A stretch of DNA of 64,000 nt from positions 73,688 to 137,687 of the forward strand of contig CAZSBG010000002.1 of the NCBI GenBank assembly GCA_964605145.1, read 5' to 3'. Shown in pieces: positions 27,083 through 37,041 of the stretch. Made by a program: the position numbers and the translations under genes. How positions within the stretch are numbered: the stretch's first letter is position 1; the number at the start of each line of letters is the position of its first letter. This DNA is from CAZSBG01 sp964605145 (lineage in GTDB: Bacteria; Zhuqueibacterota; Zhuqueibacteria; Thermofontimicrobiales; Thermofontimicrobiaceae). Under the pieces are notes generated by a model. It made no database searches. It was not told where the DNA came from and was given only the letters and a program-made list of their open reading frames with translations.

Positions 27083-29053
27083 ATGAGCAATTCTCCCAAA
27101 ATACAATGTCATTTAATATCGACAGCGATAATACTTTCGTTTGCGTTTTTTTGCACACACGTTGCTTTCCCTCAAAATACATCGGTCGTTCAGCAGAATA
27201 CAATGGAGAATATCAGAACTCAAATGGATATTCAACAACCTGCTGTAGAAACGCAGGATCCGGTTTCCATCTTTGGCCACCAGTTTTTTCGAACGCCGGG
27301 AAGGCTGGAGCGAATTCGTTCATTCGGCGGCACCATATTTCCGGGAGATTATCGACTCGGCCCGGGCGACAGGGTGGGGATTTACCTGTTGGGCAAAATT
27401 CAAAAAAACTTCGATGTGGTGGTCAATGTTGAAGGCAAGATATTCATTCCAACCGTTGGGGTGATGTCTGTGACCGATCTTTCCATCGACCAGTTTCAAA
27501 AAAATCTGCAGCGGCAGTTATCCCGGTATTATGACAATTTTTCACTCAACATCATGCTGATTGAACCGAAACATGTGCCGGTCATTATCGTGGGCGATGT
27601 GGAGCGACCGGGCAAGTATTTTTTGAGTTCCCTGAACACCGTGCTCGATGCGGTACTGGTGGCCGGTGGTCCCACGAGCCGGGGCTCGCTGAGAAATATT
27701 CAAGTGTATCGCCAGGAAAAATTGCACACCATTGTTGACTTGTACAAATTTTTAATGGAAGGCGAGGCGAAACAGCAAATCTTTTTGCAACCCCAGGATA
27801 AAATCGTTGTGCCGCTCATCGAAGCTATTGTCACGGTAAAGGGAGAGGTCAGGCGTCCGGCGCGGTTCGAACTGAAATTTGGCGGCAAAGAGCGCGTGTC
27901 CGATGTGATAAATCTCGCCGGGGGATTCACGGATCTGGCATTTCTGGATAAAATTGAAATCAGCCGATTGCTCGCCAATGGCGAACGGTCTGTGCTTTAT
28001 GTGGATTATCGCCAGATTCAGGAAAATGAAAATTGCGCTGCAAACATTCTGCTAAAGAATGATGACCAGCTCCAGATTTTTTCGATTTTAGAGCAGCGAT
28101 ATCCAAAAAGTGTTTTCATCCACGGTGAAGTGAAAAGGCCCGGCGAATATCCGTTTGAAGAAAATCTCCATATGCTCGATCTGCTCCTGAAGGCAGGAAA
28201 TTTAACGCGAAGCGCTTATGTGCTGGAATGTGAAGTCGCGAAAATTGATCCCAAAACGCCGACTGAATTCAAAAAAATTAATCTTCAGCAATTGTTGAAA
28301 GACCCTTCCAGTTCAGAGAATGTTTTGCTGGAAGAAGACGATCGCGTCTTCATCCGAAAGATTCCTGAGTGGGAGGTCGGACCCACCATCGAGATCAACG
28401 GTGAGGTTCAATTCCCCGGCATTTATGCGATCACAGAAGACAGCACCACGCTCTACGAAGTGATGAAAAAGGCCGGCGGGTTCACAAAGGAAGCCTTGGT
28501 GCGAGAGGCAACCCTGGTCCGTCGTAGTGCCAAAATGATGATCGACAAGGAATACGAGCGCCTGAAACAACTCACCCGAGATCAGATGTCCGACACGGAG
28601 TATGAATACCTGGTGATGAAACAAAACATGCAGGATATCGGTCGCATCGTGGTGGACTTCCATCGTCTTTACATTCAGCGTGATTTATCGGAAGATGTGC
28701 TGCTTGAAGATGGGGATGTCATTAACGTTCCCAAAGCGCCAAAGGTGGTTTACATTACTGGCAGAGTCGCCAGGCCCGGGGGTGTGGTTCACGTTGAAGG
28801 GGAAAAAATACAATATTATTTGAAAAAAGCCGGGGGCGCCACCTGGGATGCCCGGCTGCGCCGGACCAAAGTGACCAAAGTGACCGGCGAAATTATTGAC
28901 GATGAAGATGTGAAACGGCTGCGGCCCGGAGATATCATCTGGGTACCGCGCAAACCGGACAGAGACTGGTGGGAAATATTCCGATATACCCTTGCAGTCG
29001 CCGCGCAATTAGCAACCGTGTATATTGTGGTGGATCGGGCGTTTGTTGATTAA
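27083..29053 (+). CDS. Wza-like polysaccharide export protein with five SLBB domains
   Basis: 656 residues with a signal peptide (~1-30). A Poly_export domain (about 92-165, YRLGPGDRVGIYLLG) is followed by five SLBB-type repeats marked by G(D/E)VxRPG-like turns (VGDVERPGKY, KGEVRRPARF, HGEVKRPGEY, NGEVQFPGIY, TGRVARPGGV) and a C-terminal hydrophobic helix (WWEIFRYTLAVAAQ). This family forms the periplasmic and outer-membrane channel for capsule or exopolysaccharide. Five SLBB units is more than Wza itself has and would make a long periplasmic stack. It is followed after 14 bases by the Wzz-like gene. Confidence 0.92.
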   Translation: MSNSPKIQCHLISTAIILSFAFFCTHVAFPQNTSVVQQNTMENIRTQMDIQQPAVETQDPVSIFGHQFFRTPGRLERIRSFGGTIFPGDYRLGPGDRVGIYLLGKIQKNFDVVVNVEGKIFIPTVGVMSVTDLSIDQFQKNLQRQLSRYYDNFSLNIMLIEPKHVPVIIVGDVERPGKYFLSSLNTVLDAVLVAGGPTSRGSLRNIQVYRQEKLHTIVDLYKFLMEGEAKQQIFLQPQDKIVVPLIEAIVTVKGEVRRPARFELKFGGKERVSDVINLAGGFTDLAFLDKIEISRLLANGERSVLYVDYRQIQENENCAANILLKNDDQLQIFSILEQRYPKSVFIHGEVKRPGEYPFEENLHMLDLLLKAGNLTRSAYVLECEVAKIDPKTPTEFKKINLQQLLKDPSSSENVLLEEDDRVFIRKIPEWEVGPTIEINGEVQFPGIYAITEDSTTLYEVMKKAGGFTKEALVREATLVRRSAKMMIDKEYERLKQLTRDQMSDTEYEYLVMKQNMQDIGRIVVDFHRLYIQRDLSEDVLLEDGDVINVPKAPKVVYITGRVARPGGVVHVEGEKIQYYLKKAGGATWDARLRRTKVTKVTGEIIDDEDVKRLRPGDIIWVPRKPDRDWWEIFRYTLAVAAQLATVYIVVDRAFVD

Positions 29054-29067
29054 AAATGGTTTGAATT

Positions 29068-30378
29068 ATGGACAAAGATTACAATCAGGAAGTTGATTTA
29101 CTGGATTATTTGAAGGTAATTGTAAAGCACAGGAAAACCATCATTCGGAATGTTGTCGTCGTTGCATTTCTGGTGGCAATTGTAAGTTTCGTGCTTCCGA
29201 AAACGTATACAGCCAGGACTACCATTTTACCGCCGGAAAACGCGAATTCCGCGAGCATTTTGACCGCGCTATCCAATTCTCCCCTGTCCAATCTGATTTT
29301 GTCTCCGTCAGGAACCACATCCGATCTTTACGTGGAAATTGTGAAAAGTCGTTCGGTTCTCGATGCAACACTATTATCAGAGTTTACCTATCCCAAAAAT
29401 GATAAACATGCCAAAAAGAAAAGGCTGCTATCCATTCTCGATGAAAAAAATCTTGAAAAAGGTCGGATGAAGCTTGAAAAGAATATCAATGTAAAAAGCT
29501 CCATGGAAGGAATAATTGTAATTGAAGTGGAGTTAAACGACCGCAATTTAGCGGCAGACGTGGCAAACATGTTGGTAGCGGAACTGGATAGAACCAATAA
29601 AGAAAAAAATACATCCCGGGCCAAGAATTCACGGATTTACATTGAAAATCAATTAAAATTAACTGAAGAGAAACTGAAATCAGCGTCTGAGGCGCTTGTA
29701 AAATTCAAAGAGAAAAATAAGGCCATATCGCTGGAAGAACAGACTAAAACCGCCATCGAAAATGCCGGCGAACTCAAAGGCCGAATTCTGGTGAAGAATG
29801 TAGAACTGGGTGTGGCGCTTCAAACGATGAAGCCGGATAATGTCTACATCGTCAAATTGAAAAAAGAAATCGAGGAATTGGAAAAACAGTACAATTATCT
29901 GCAATATGGGGATTCGGTTTCGCTTGAAGAAAAGAAGGAATTCTACATCCCCTTTGCCAAGGTGCCGGGGATTGGACTGGAGCTGGCTGAGCTTGTTCGG
30001 GAAGTGAAAGTGCAGGAAACCGTGTGGGAATTATTGAATCAGCAGTATTATCACGCGAAAATTCAGGAAGCGCGCGACACACCCACCATTCAGGTGCTGG
30101 ACGAAGCCGTGCCCCCGGAATTGCGCACCAAACCAAAACGAAAACTCCTCGTGATTGTCGGTTCATTTCTCACGCTAATTTTGAGTGTTTTTGGCGCATT
30201 TGTTGCAGAGTATATTCACAATATTAAAAATGAAGGGTCGGCCAATGAAAAGGCAGCGACCATCTCCCAGGAAATCGGTTCAGACTGGGAAAAGATAAAA
30301 GAACTGAAAACAAGTCTTCTTCAGAGGTTCCGATCCGGTGGCATAGGAAAATCAAAGACTCCAAACGAAGAAGAATGA
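29068..30378 (+). CDS. Wzz-like chain-length/co-polymerase protein
   Basis: 436 residues with membrane helices at about 26-44 and 366-388 enclosing a periplasmic coiled-coil domain (about 190-340), the layout of Wzz/PCP proteins. PRKPKR-like basic text (TKPKRK) precedes the second helix. There is no cytoplasmic BY-kinase domain with Walker motifs, so it is a PCP-1 or PCP-2 type without the kinase fused. It would set the polymer length made by the Wzy encoded downstream and work with the preceding export channel. Confidence 0.88.
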   Translation: MDKDYNQEVDLLDYLKVIVKHRKTIIRNVVVVAFLVAIVSFVLPKTYTARTTILPPENANSASILTALSNSPLSNLILSPSGTTSDLYVEIVKSRSVLDATLLSEFTYPKNDKHAKKKRLLSILDEKNLEKGRMKLEKNINVKSSMEGIIVIEVELNDRNLAADVANMLVAELDRTNKEKNTSRAKNSRIYIENQLKLTEEKLKSASEALVKFKEKNKAISLEEQTKTAIENAGELKGRILVKNVELGVALQTMKPDNVYIVKLKKEIEELEKQYNYLQYGDSVSLEEKKEFYIPFAKVPGIGLELAELVREVKVQETVWELLNQQYYHAKIQEARDTPTIQVLDEAVPPELRTKPKRKLLVIVGSFLTLILSVFGAFVAEYIHNIKNEGSANEKAATISQEIGSDWEKIKELKTSLLQRFRSGGIGKSKTPNEEE

Positions 30379-30450
30379 AATTCAATTATGGGACATATTT
30401 TATTATTCCGTCATTAATTGGTACTGCATGAAAAATTGAGTTGTCACCCT

Positions 30451-30519
30451 GATCCCTGCTGCTTGAGGGAGAAGCATAGCCTGTAATCATTGAAAGTCTA
30501 ATGTAGCTATACAGGGATC
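30451..30519 (+). other. Structured non-coding segment upstream of the sugar-enzyme genes
   Basis: GATCCCTG (30451-30458) pairs perfectly with CAGGGATC (30512-30519), closing a domain that holds a TGCTT/AAGCA hairpin (30460-30464 with 30472-30476). A CCTC/GAGG hairpin (30530-30543) follows. It is a candidate structured leader RNA or repeat in the 339-base gap between the Wzz-like and acyltransferase genes. No promoter or gene is clear in the rest of that gap. Confidence 0.4.
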
Positions 30520-30543
30520 TAAGACGACGCCTCTTATAGGAGG

Positions 30544-30580
30544 TCAAAGATTCTTCAATCCGTTAAAAAGCATCGGATTT
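30544..30580 (+). repeat. 37-nt conserved hairpin motif, copy 1
   Basis: 32 of 37 bases match 59747-59783. Both copies form the stem AATCCG/CGGATT (here 30557-30562 with 30574-30579) around an 11-nt A-rich loop, and all five differences fall outside the stem. CTTCAATCCG occurs once more just downstream (about 30594). It lies 138 bases before the acyltransferase gene. Confidence 0.6.
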
Positions 30581-30717
30581 AAGAATGATTAACTTCAATC
30601 CGATATTATTCGTGGCCTCATTAATAAATGTGACTTTTTTAGCAAAATAGTTACGTAAATTACAGCTTTGCCTGTATAGATACTATTTCTGCCAGATGTT
30701 CCCGAAAAGGAGATTGA

Positions 30718-31467
30718 ATGGATCAATATATCGATGAATCGGCATTGATTGGCACGGATGCACACATCGGCCATTTTGTGGTGATCGAAAAGAATGCAAT
30801 CATTGGAAAAAATTGCACCATTGGAAGCAATGTCGTCATTCATGCCGGTACAGTAATTGGTGATAATGTCCGCATTGACGACAACACGGTAATCGGTAAG
30901 CAACCCATGCGCGCTAAACGAAGTATTTTCAAAGCAGAAACATTGCCGCCGGCAAAAATTGGGGAAAATTGTTTAATCGGCGCCCAGGTGGTCATTTATG
31001 CCGGCTGTGAAATTGGCGAGCACGTTCTGGTCGCTGACACTGCCGCGATTCGGGAAAATGTAACCATTGGCGAATATTCGATCATCGGACGCGGCGCCAC
31101 TGTGGAAAATGTCTGTAAGGTTGGCAAAAAATGCAAGCTGGAAACCGGGTGCTATATCACGGCTTACTCGGAAATTGAAGATTACTGTTTTATCGCGCCC
31201 AAGGTCACCACGACCAACGATAATTACCTGGGTCGAACCGAGGAGCGGTTCAAACATTTCAAAGGAGTGACGGTAAAAAAAGGAGGCAGGATTGGCGGCG
31301 GCGCGATAATTTTGCCCGGCAAAGTAATTGGTGAAGATGCGGTGGTCGCGGCCGGGGCAGTGGTCACAAAAGATGTTCCGGCACGACAGGTGTTTGTTGG
31401 CGCGCCGGCAAAATATTTTGGCGATACGCCGACCGAACAATTACTGGAAAACCAGGGGTGGGATTGA
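30718..31467 (+). CDS. Left-handed beta-helix (hexapeptide) acyltransferase
   Basis: 249 residues with AAAAGGAGA upstream. Nearly the whole chain consists of hexapeptide repeats ([I/V]Gxxxx, e.g. IGTDAHIGHFVVIEKNAIIGKNCTIG read in sixes), ending with VTKDVPARQVFVGAPAKYFG, typical of sugar O- or N-acetyltransferases of the WbbJ/NeuD/LpxA class. It likely acetylates a nucleotide sugar for the polymer. It is separated from the epimerase gene by a single base, so the two are co-translated. Confidence 0.88.
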   Translation: MDQYIDESALIGTDAHIGHFVVIEKNAIIGKNCTIGSNVVIHAGTVIGDNVRIDDNTVIGKQPMRAKRSIFKAETLPPAKIGENCLIGAQVVIYAGCEIGEHVLVADTAAIRENVTIGEYSIIGRGATVENVCKVGKKCKLETGCYITAYSEIEDYCFIAPKVTTTNDNYLGRTEERFKHFKGVTVKKGGRIGGGAIILPGKVIGEDAVVAAGAVVTKDVPARQVFVGAPAKYFGDTPTEQLLENQGWD

Positions 31468-31468
31468 C

Positions 31469-32539
31469 GTGAAGATTGTGACGATTGTAGGGGCACGGCC
31501 TCAGTTCGTAAAGGCGGCGCCCGTGTCAAAGGCGCTTCGGAAGGAACACCGGGAACTGTTATTGCATACCGGTCAGCATTACGATGAAAACATGTCCCGA
31601 ATATTTTTTGATGAGTTGGGAATTCCACGACCGGATAAAAATCTTGAAATCGGTTCAAACAGCCATGCCAGGCAAACCGCCGCGATTTTGGTTGGCGTGG
31701 AAAATTATCTTCAACAGGAAAAACCGGATCTGGTCGTCGTGTACGGCGATACCAACTCAACACTGGCCGGGACCGTAGCCGCGAGCAAGCTGTGCATTAA
31801 AATTGCGCACATCGAAGCCGGGCTCAGAAGCTTCAATCGAACCATGCCGGAGGAAATCAATCGGATTGTAGCGGACAGGCTGTCGGATATGCTGTTTTGT
31901 CCCACGGAAACCGCGGTGATCAATCTGAAAAAAGAAGGAATGACCGGCCGGGTTTTCAATGTCGGTGATGTCATGTTCGACGCCGCGCTGAACTTTGCGC
32001 CCATGGCAGATTCGAAAAGTAAAATTTTGGAGAAGCTGGGAATCGCGCCAAAAAGTTACGCGTTAATGACAATGCACCGTGCGGAAAACACAGACGATGT
32101 TGAAAAGCTAACCGCCATCGTCGATGCGATTGTTGAATCTGAAAAGACGATTGTATTTCCGGTCCATCCGCGGACGCGGAAATATTTAGCTGAAAATAGC
32201 CTGAGCGATAAACTGATTCAGGCAGAACACATTATTTTAACAGAACCGGTAAGCTTTTTGGATATGATTTGTCTCGAAAAAAATGCGAGGCAAATTTTAA
32301 CCGATTCAGGGGGAGTTCAAAAGGAAGCGTATTTTTATAAAATACCATGCATTACATTACGAGCAGAGACTGAGTGGGTAGAAACAGTGGATGATGGCTG
32401 GAATTGTCTCGTCGGCGCTGATAGAGAAAAGATAAGTGAAGCGATCCTGAATTTTTCCCCGAATACTCCACAAAAAGGGCATTACGGTGATGGGACGGCA
32501 AGTGGAAAAATCGTAACCACTCTGAATTCCTGCGTCTAA
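31469..32539 (+). CDS. wecB: UDP-N-acetylglucosamine 2-epimerase (non-hydrolysing)
   Basis: 356 residues from a GTG at 31469, directly after the previous stop. This start gives the family's expected N-terminus (VKIVTIVGARPQFVKAAP). Other family motifs include LHTGQHYDENMS, VYGDTNSTLAGT, HIEAGLRS, TMHRAENTDD and LTDSGGVQKEA. It converts UDP-GlcNAc to UDP-ManNAc in the cytoplasm, supplying a sugar for the glycan. In-frame codons continue upstream to 31328 but overlap the acyltransferase gene and do not look like protein of this family. Confidence 0.92.
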   Translation: MKIVTIVGARPQFVKAAPVSKALRKEHRELLLHTGQHYDENMSRIFFDELGIPRPDKNLEIGSNSHARQTAAILVGVENYLQQEKPDLVVVYGDTNSTLAGTVAASKLCIKIAHIEAGLRSFNRTMPEEINRIVADRLSDMLFCPTETAVINLKKEGMTGRVFNVGDVMFDAALNFAPMADSKSKILEKLGIAPKSYALMTMHRAENTDDVEKLTAIVDAIVESEKTIVFPVHPRTRKYLAENSLSDKLIQAEHIILTEPVSFLDMICLEKNARQILTDSGGVQKEAYFYKIPCITLRAETEWVETVDDGWNCLVGADREKISEAILNFSPNTPQKGHYGDGTASGKIVTTLNSCV

Positions 32540-32635
32540 TTCATTTTTTTATTTAATAAAATACATTCATGTCACATCAATTGAGACATGACATCGTTGC
32601 ACAAGCATTCTGATATGACAAACTTGGGAGGAGTT

Positions 32636-33745
32636 ATGTCAAATCATGTTCCTTTTTTGGATTTGAAAGCGCAGTATCAAAAAATTAAGAATGAAGTTGA
32701 TGGTGAAATTGAAAAAGTAGTTGAGAGTTGTGCATTTATCAACGGTCCTGCAACAAAGGAATTCAACAAAAATTTTGCTGAATATTGTGGCGTTGATTAC
32801 GCGGTTGGTGTCGGAAATGGTACGGATGCTCTATTTCTGGCGCTGAAAGCGATCGGCATTGGGCCGGGCGATGAAGTTATCACTGCACCCAATACATTCA
32901 TCGCCACAACTGAAGCTATTTCCATGGTTGGCGCGCGGCCTGTTTTTGTGGATATTCACGCGGGGACTTACAATATCGATGTCACCAAAATTGAAGCAGC
33001 AATCACCGCAAAGACAAAAGCGATAATCCCGGTTCATTTATTCGGCCAACCGGCAGACATGTCCCCGATTATGAACATCGCACAAAAGCACAATTTGAAA
33101 ATTGTGGAAGATGCAGCCCAGGCTCATGGCGCCATGTATAAACGAAGGCGAGTGGGCGGTTTTGGCGATGTTGCCTGTTTCAGTTTTTATCCCGGGAAAA
33201 ATCTTGGCGCTTACGGTGATGCCGGCGCTGTGGTCACGAATAATCAAGAAATCGCCGAAAAAGTGGCCATGCTGGCCGATCATGGTAGTTACATGAAATA
33301 TCAACATAAATTCGAAGGCGTCAATTCACGGCTCGATTCCCTGCAGGCAGCAGTGCTGAATGTCAAACTGAATTATATTGATGACTGGAATGAGCAACGC
33401 CGGCAAAATGCCTATACCTACAACAAATTCCTGAAAGATGTGCCCGGTATTGTCATTCCTTCAGAATTAAGAGAAACAAGACCGGTATATCACCTCTATG
33501 TGGTGCAGGTTAACGACCGGGATAAGGTACGGGAATTACTGGCGGAAGATGGCATTGCCAGCGGGATACATTATCCCACTGCCCTGCACGAGCAGCCGGC
33601 CTATGCGAAACTGGGATACAAAAAAGGGAGTTTTCCTGTTGCGGAAGCGGCAGTGGTAAATTATATCAGCCTGCCCATGTACCCTGAATTGACAGAAACC
33701 ATGATTGAACACGTGTGTAATAGCCTGAAAAAACATGCTGCTTAA
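32636..33745 (+). CDS. DegT/DnrJ/EryC1/StrS sugar aminotransferase
   Basis: 369 residues from the ATG at 32636, which has GGGAGGAG just before it; an earlier in-frame ATG at 32588 lacks a ribosome site. Family motifs: GVGNGTDAL, TFIATTEAI, the cofactor-binding VEDAAQAHGA and the PLP-binding lysine Lys188 in FYPGKNLGAYGDAG. It transfers an amino group to a keto-sugar nucleotide, usually 3-amino- or 4-amino-deoxy sugars, building an amino sugar for the polymer. Its 3' end overlaps the Wzi-like gene by 11 bases. Confidence 0.92.
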   Translation: MSNHVPFLDLKAQYQKIKNEVDGEIEKVVESCAFINGPATKEFNKNFAEYCGVDYAVGVGNGTDALFLALKAIGIGPGDEVITAPNTFIATTEAISMVGARPVFVDIHAGTYNIDVTKIEAAITAKTKAIIPVHLFGQPADMSPIMNIAQKHNLKIVEDAAQAHGAMYKRRRVGGFGDVACFSFYPGKNLGAYGDAGAVVTNNQEIAEKVAMLADHGSYMKYQHKFEGVNSRLDSLQAAVLNVKLNYIDDWNEQRRQNAYTYNKFLKDVPGIVIPSELRETRPVYHLYVVQVNDRDKVRELLAEDGIASGIHYPTALHEQPAYAKLGYKKGSFPVAEAAVVNYISLPMYPELTETMIEHVCNSLKKHAA

Positions 33746-35435
33746 ACAAAAAAGATCAATTTATTTTTCAGCGGTTTTAACACTGTGTTTTCTGTTTTCC
33801 ATTGCAGAAAAAACAGTATCGCAAACCACCTATGTGCCGCTCAATCATTGGGTTTATCAATATCTGCAGCGACAGGAGACGAAACACATTTTTCGGCACG
33901 GCATGCTCTCTTCCCGCCCACTCACGCGGGTACAGGTGGCCGGGTATCTGGCTGAAATTCATCAGTGGCTGAAAAAAGGTAATGAACTGAGCCGGGTTGA
34001 GCAGAAACAATTAAATTTTCTAAATAATGAATTTAGAGAGGAACTTACCCAATTTATAGAACATTCAATTGAGTATGAAACAAGGCTCGGCAAGTTACTA
34101 AAAAATAAATATGTTAAAAAATATTTACCTCGTATCATCTATAAAAATCAAAGAAATGCGATAAGTTGGAGTGAAGAAAATTTCCGGGTATTTGCCGATC
34201 CGATTATTTACCGACAGGCTGCTTACATGGACGCGGATACAGCAGATGCTTTGGGAAAGCACTATTGGGCGACCAATGGCGTTCGTCTTCGGGGAAGCAT
34301 CGGAAATTACCTAAGTTTTTATGTGGACGCGCGCGATACAAAAGAATGGGGGACAAAAAAATATAAACTCGGAAATTATACGCTGCCGGGACTGGGATTT
34401 GTGCGGGCCACGTCGCCGGATTACATTTATCACGACGAGACCGACGCCTACCTTTCCTTCAATTACAAATATGTTGGATTGGTGTACGGGAAATTTAAGA
34501 ATTACTGGGGGCCGGCCTGTCAGGGCAGTCTCATACTTTCGGATTATGCCACATCATACGATCAGTTCAAACTGGAATTGAATTTTTCAAAATTTCGGTT
34601 CACCAGCATCTACGCGTTCCTGATCGATTTCCATGAAAACGTGGATGACATTCTCCAGGAGAAGAAATATTTTGCAGCCCATCGCCTGGAAGTCGCGCCC
34701 TGGAAATGGCTGAACATTGGCCTGTCCGAAAGTGTGATGTTCAAGGGACGCAGTTTCGAGCCGGCGTATTTAAATCCCTTCATGTTCTTTCGCAGCGCCG
34801 AACACTATTTGGGCAGCCCGGATAATATGATGATGGGATTTGACTTCAAGTTAAACGCCGTCAAAAATATGGCGATTTACGGGGAGCTGCTCATCGACGA
34901 CGTAATGACCACCCGGCTGGGCACCGATTGGTACGGCAACAAACTGGCTTACACTATCGGGCTGTTTTTCGTCGATCCTCTGACGCTGCCCAATACCGGT
35001 TTTCGGGTAGAATATACGAGGATTCGGCCCTATGTGTACACGCACCGGGATGGCATCAATTACGAACATTACGCCACCCGACTGGGCCACTGGCTCCGCC
35101 CAAATTCGGATAATGTGTACGTGGCGCTGAACTGGCAGCTATCGAGGTACGCCCGGGCAAGCGTTTATTCCCGATTCCTGCGACATGGCGCCAATTCGGC
35201 TGAAAAAAATGTCGGCGGAGATAGTGACCGCGCTCACGGCGAAGGTGACGCAAAATATGTTACCTTTCTGGATGGGAATTTGGAGAGAGAAAAAATGATG
35301 GGTGTGAGATTGGAATATGAAGTGGTGAGAGAATTAATCTTAAAATTTGAATATCACAAAATTAATTATCAATTAAATAATTCAGATAAACAAAATCAAC
35401 ATAATATCTTATTTTCATTGTTTCTTAATTATTAA
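33735..35435 (+). CDS. Wzi-like outer-membrane capsule assembly protein
   Basis: 566 residues with a signal peptide (to about residue 28, SQTT). The mature N-terminus (YVPLNHWVYQYLQRQ) and the many alternating aromatic/polar strands match the capsule assembly Wzi family, an 18-strand outer-membrane barrel that holds capsule at the surface. The chain ends in an aromatic-containing strand (ILFSLFLNY) as barrels often do. GC content drops sharply right after this gene. Confidence 0.8.
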   Translation: MLLKQKRSIYFSAVLTLCFLFSIAEKTVSQTTYVPLNHWVYQYLQRQETKHIFRHGMLSSRPLTRVQVAGYLAEIHQWLKKGNELSRVEQKQLNFLNNEFREELTQFIEHSIEYETRLGKLLKNKYVKKYLPRIIYKNQRNAISWSEENFRVFADPIIYRQAAYMDADTADALGKHYWATNGVRLRGSIGNYLSFYVDARDTKEWGTKKYKLGNYTLPGLGFVRATSPDYIYHDETDAYLSFNYKYVGLVYGKFKNYWGPACQGSLILSDYATSYDQFKLELNFSKFRFTSIYAFLIDFHENVDDILQEKKYFAAHRLEVAPWKWLNIGLSESVMFKGRSFEPAYLNPFMFFRSAEHYLGSPDNMMMGFDFKLNAVKNMAIYGELLIDDVMTTRLGTDWYGNKLAYTIGLFFVDPLTLPNTGFRVEYTRIRPYVYTHRDGINYEHYATRLGHWLRPNSDNVYVALNWQLSRYARASVYSRFLRHGANSAEKNVGGDSDRAHGEGDAKYVTFLDGNLEREKMMGVRLEYEVVRELILKFEYHKINYQLNNSDKQNQHNILFSLFLNY

Positions 35436-35520
35436 TTAATGTTTGTGCAGGGAGAAGACCTTTGACCTTTACATATTATATTTATTACATTATTTAGAAT
35501 ATTTTAAGACTGGTAAGATT

Positions 35521-36984
35521 ATGTCGGTTTCTGCATGGAGAATAAAAAATTTTTTCACATCTGATGTAAAATATTTAGGCTTTATTTCATTATTTGTATT
35601 GACGATTGTTGTACTTTACAACAACGGTGTTTCATTTGTTGTATCATTGGGACCGGTATTGCTTATTGCAATATTTTTACTCATATTAAGATTACCGAAA
35701 TTAGGATTGTATCTAATAATTTTTAATCTTCCATTAAATAAATATATACCAATATTTGGGATGGAAAGTGATAGTTTTTCAGTTTCTGTAAATGAAGTTT
35801 TAATGCTATTACTTTTAATCGCTCTAACTTTTAAGAAGCTTTTTAGCGGAAAAATTTCAATCCCAGAGTCTCGTTTAAACAGGCCTATATTTCTTTTAAT
35901 TCTTTTTAACACTATTAGTTTATTAGCAGCTTATACTGATCTTTCACATTCGAACTATGTTAAGTGTTGGCTTTACTTTTTTCTATGGGCAGAATACTTT
36001 TTAATATATTTTTTAATTCTCGACCTTGTTAATAGCAAAAAAGAAGTTAAGTTTATTCTTTTTTTGATGATAATTTCAGGATTGCTGACAGTATGCTCAG
36101 CTTTATATCAGCAAATTGAAGGGTCCGCTCTTAGATCAATCGGTACAATTTCGGAATCTGGAAAAACACAATATCGTTTAATTTCTGCGTTCGGATTTTA
36201 CTCGAATGATTTTGGAGGATATCTGTTAATACTTATTTCGATGCTTATTAATTTATATTTTTATGTAGTGAAAAATAAAAAAGCGCTAATATTATTATTA
36301 TTATTGCCAACTCTCTATACTTTATTTTTTACATTTTCGAGAAGTGGAATTCTTGGCCTTTTTGTGTTGATTATTTTTCTGATGATATTTCGAAAAGATC
36401 AAAGAAAAACGATATTGGTTTATTCCCTATTGGGATTAATTATTTCTCTTTTTATTTTAACGCCAGTATTTGTTCGATGGGCAAATACTTCATATGTTAA
36501 AAAAGGAGGTCAAATAATTTTAAAACAAAATATCAGTGAACGGTTGGCGCAATGGGAAGCATCTTTAGATCAATTTACAAAAAATCCGCTCTTTGGAAAT
36601 GGATTTCATACATACCATTATCGAGAATTGAATTACCAATCACATTTTGGAATTCTTAGATATATTGGTCATGCACACAATGTCTATATAAGATTATTAA
36701 TTGAATCAGGAATTTTGGGATTAGCAGCATTTATTGCAATTATTTACTACATCTATTCGTATGCTTTTAAATTTTTAAAACAAAGAATAAGCAAAGAACT
36801 CGAACTAATTATATTCATTTGTATAAGCTCATTCAGCGCTTATTTAATAGTTGCTATGACAGAAAGTATCTTAACAGTGGGACGGGTGACAGGGCCAATA
36901 TTTACATTAATTGCGCTCATGGTTGTTATGTCAAGGATAGAAATATCAAGTAATAAAGAATTGTGGCACTTAAAAAGAATTTGA
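35521..36984 (+). CDS. Wzy-type polymerase / O-antigen ligase family protein
   Basis: 487 residues from the ATG at 35521; an in-frame TTG at 35443 would add 26 residues. There are about 11-12 hydrophobic helices. The large periplasmic loop contains PLFGNGFHTYHYREL and the GHAHNVYIRLLIESGILGL motif typical of Wzy/WaaL (PF04932). It joins lipid-linked repeat units in the periplasm. It is the first gene of the AT-rich block. Confidence 0.85.
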   Translation: MSVSAWRIKNFFTSDVKYLGFISLFVLTIVVLYNNGVSFVVSLGPVLLIAIFLLILRLPKLGLYLIIFNLPLNKYIPIFGMESDSFSVSVNEVLMLLLLIALTFKKLFSGKISIPESRLNRPIFLLILFNTISLLAAYTDLSHSNYVKCWLYFFLWAEYFLIYFLILDLVNSKKEVKFILFLMIISGLLTVCSALYQQIEGSALRSIGTISESGKTQYRLISAFGFYSNDFGGYLLILISMLINLYFYVVKNKKALILLLLLPTLYTLFFTFSRSGILGLFVLIIFLMIFRKDQRKTILVYSLLGLIISLFILTPVFVRWANTSYVKKGGQIILKQNISERLAQWEASLDQFTKNPLFGNGFHTYHYRELNYQSHFGILRYIGHAHNVYIRLLIESGILGLAAFIAIIYYIYSYAFKFLKQRISKELELIIFICISSFSAYLIVAMTESILTVGRVTGPIFTLIALMVVMSRIEISSNKELWHLKRI

Positions 36985-37041
36985 AAGCTACTTTCTTTTA
37001 TATGTTTCTGATTATATAAAAACTATAGGGTGGGTTAAGCG

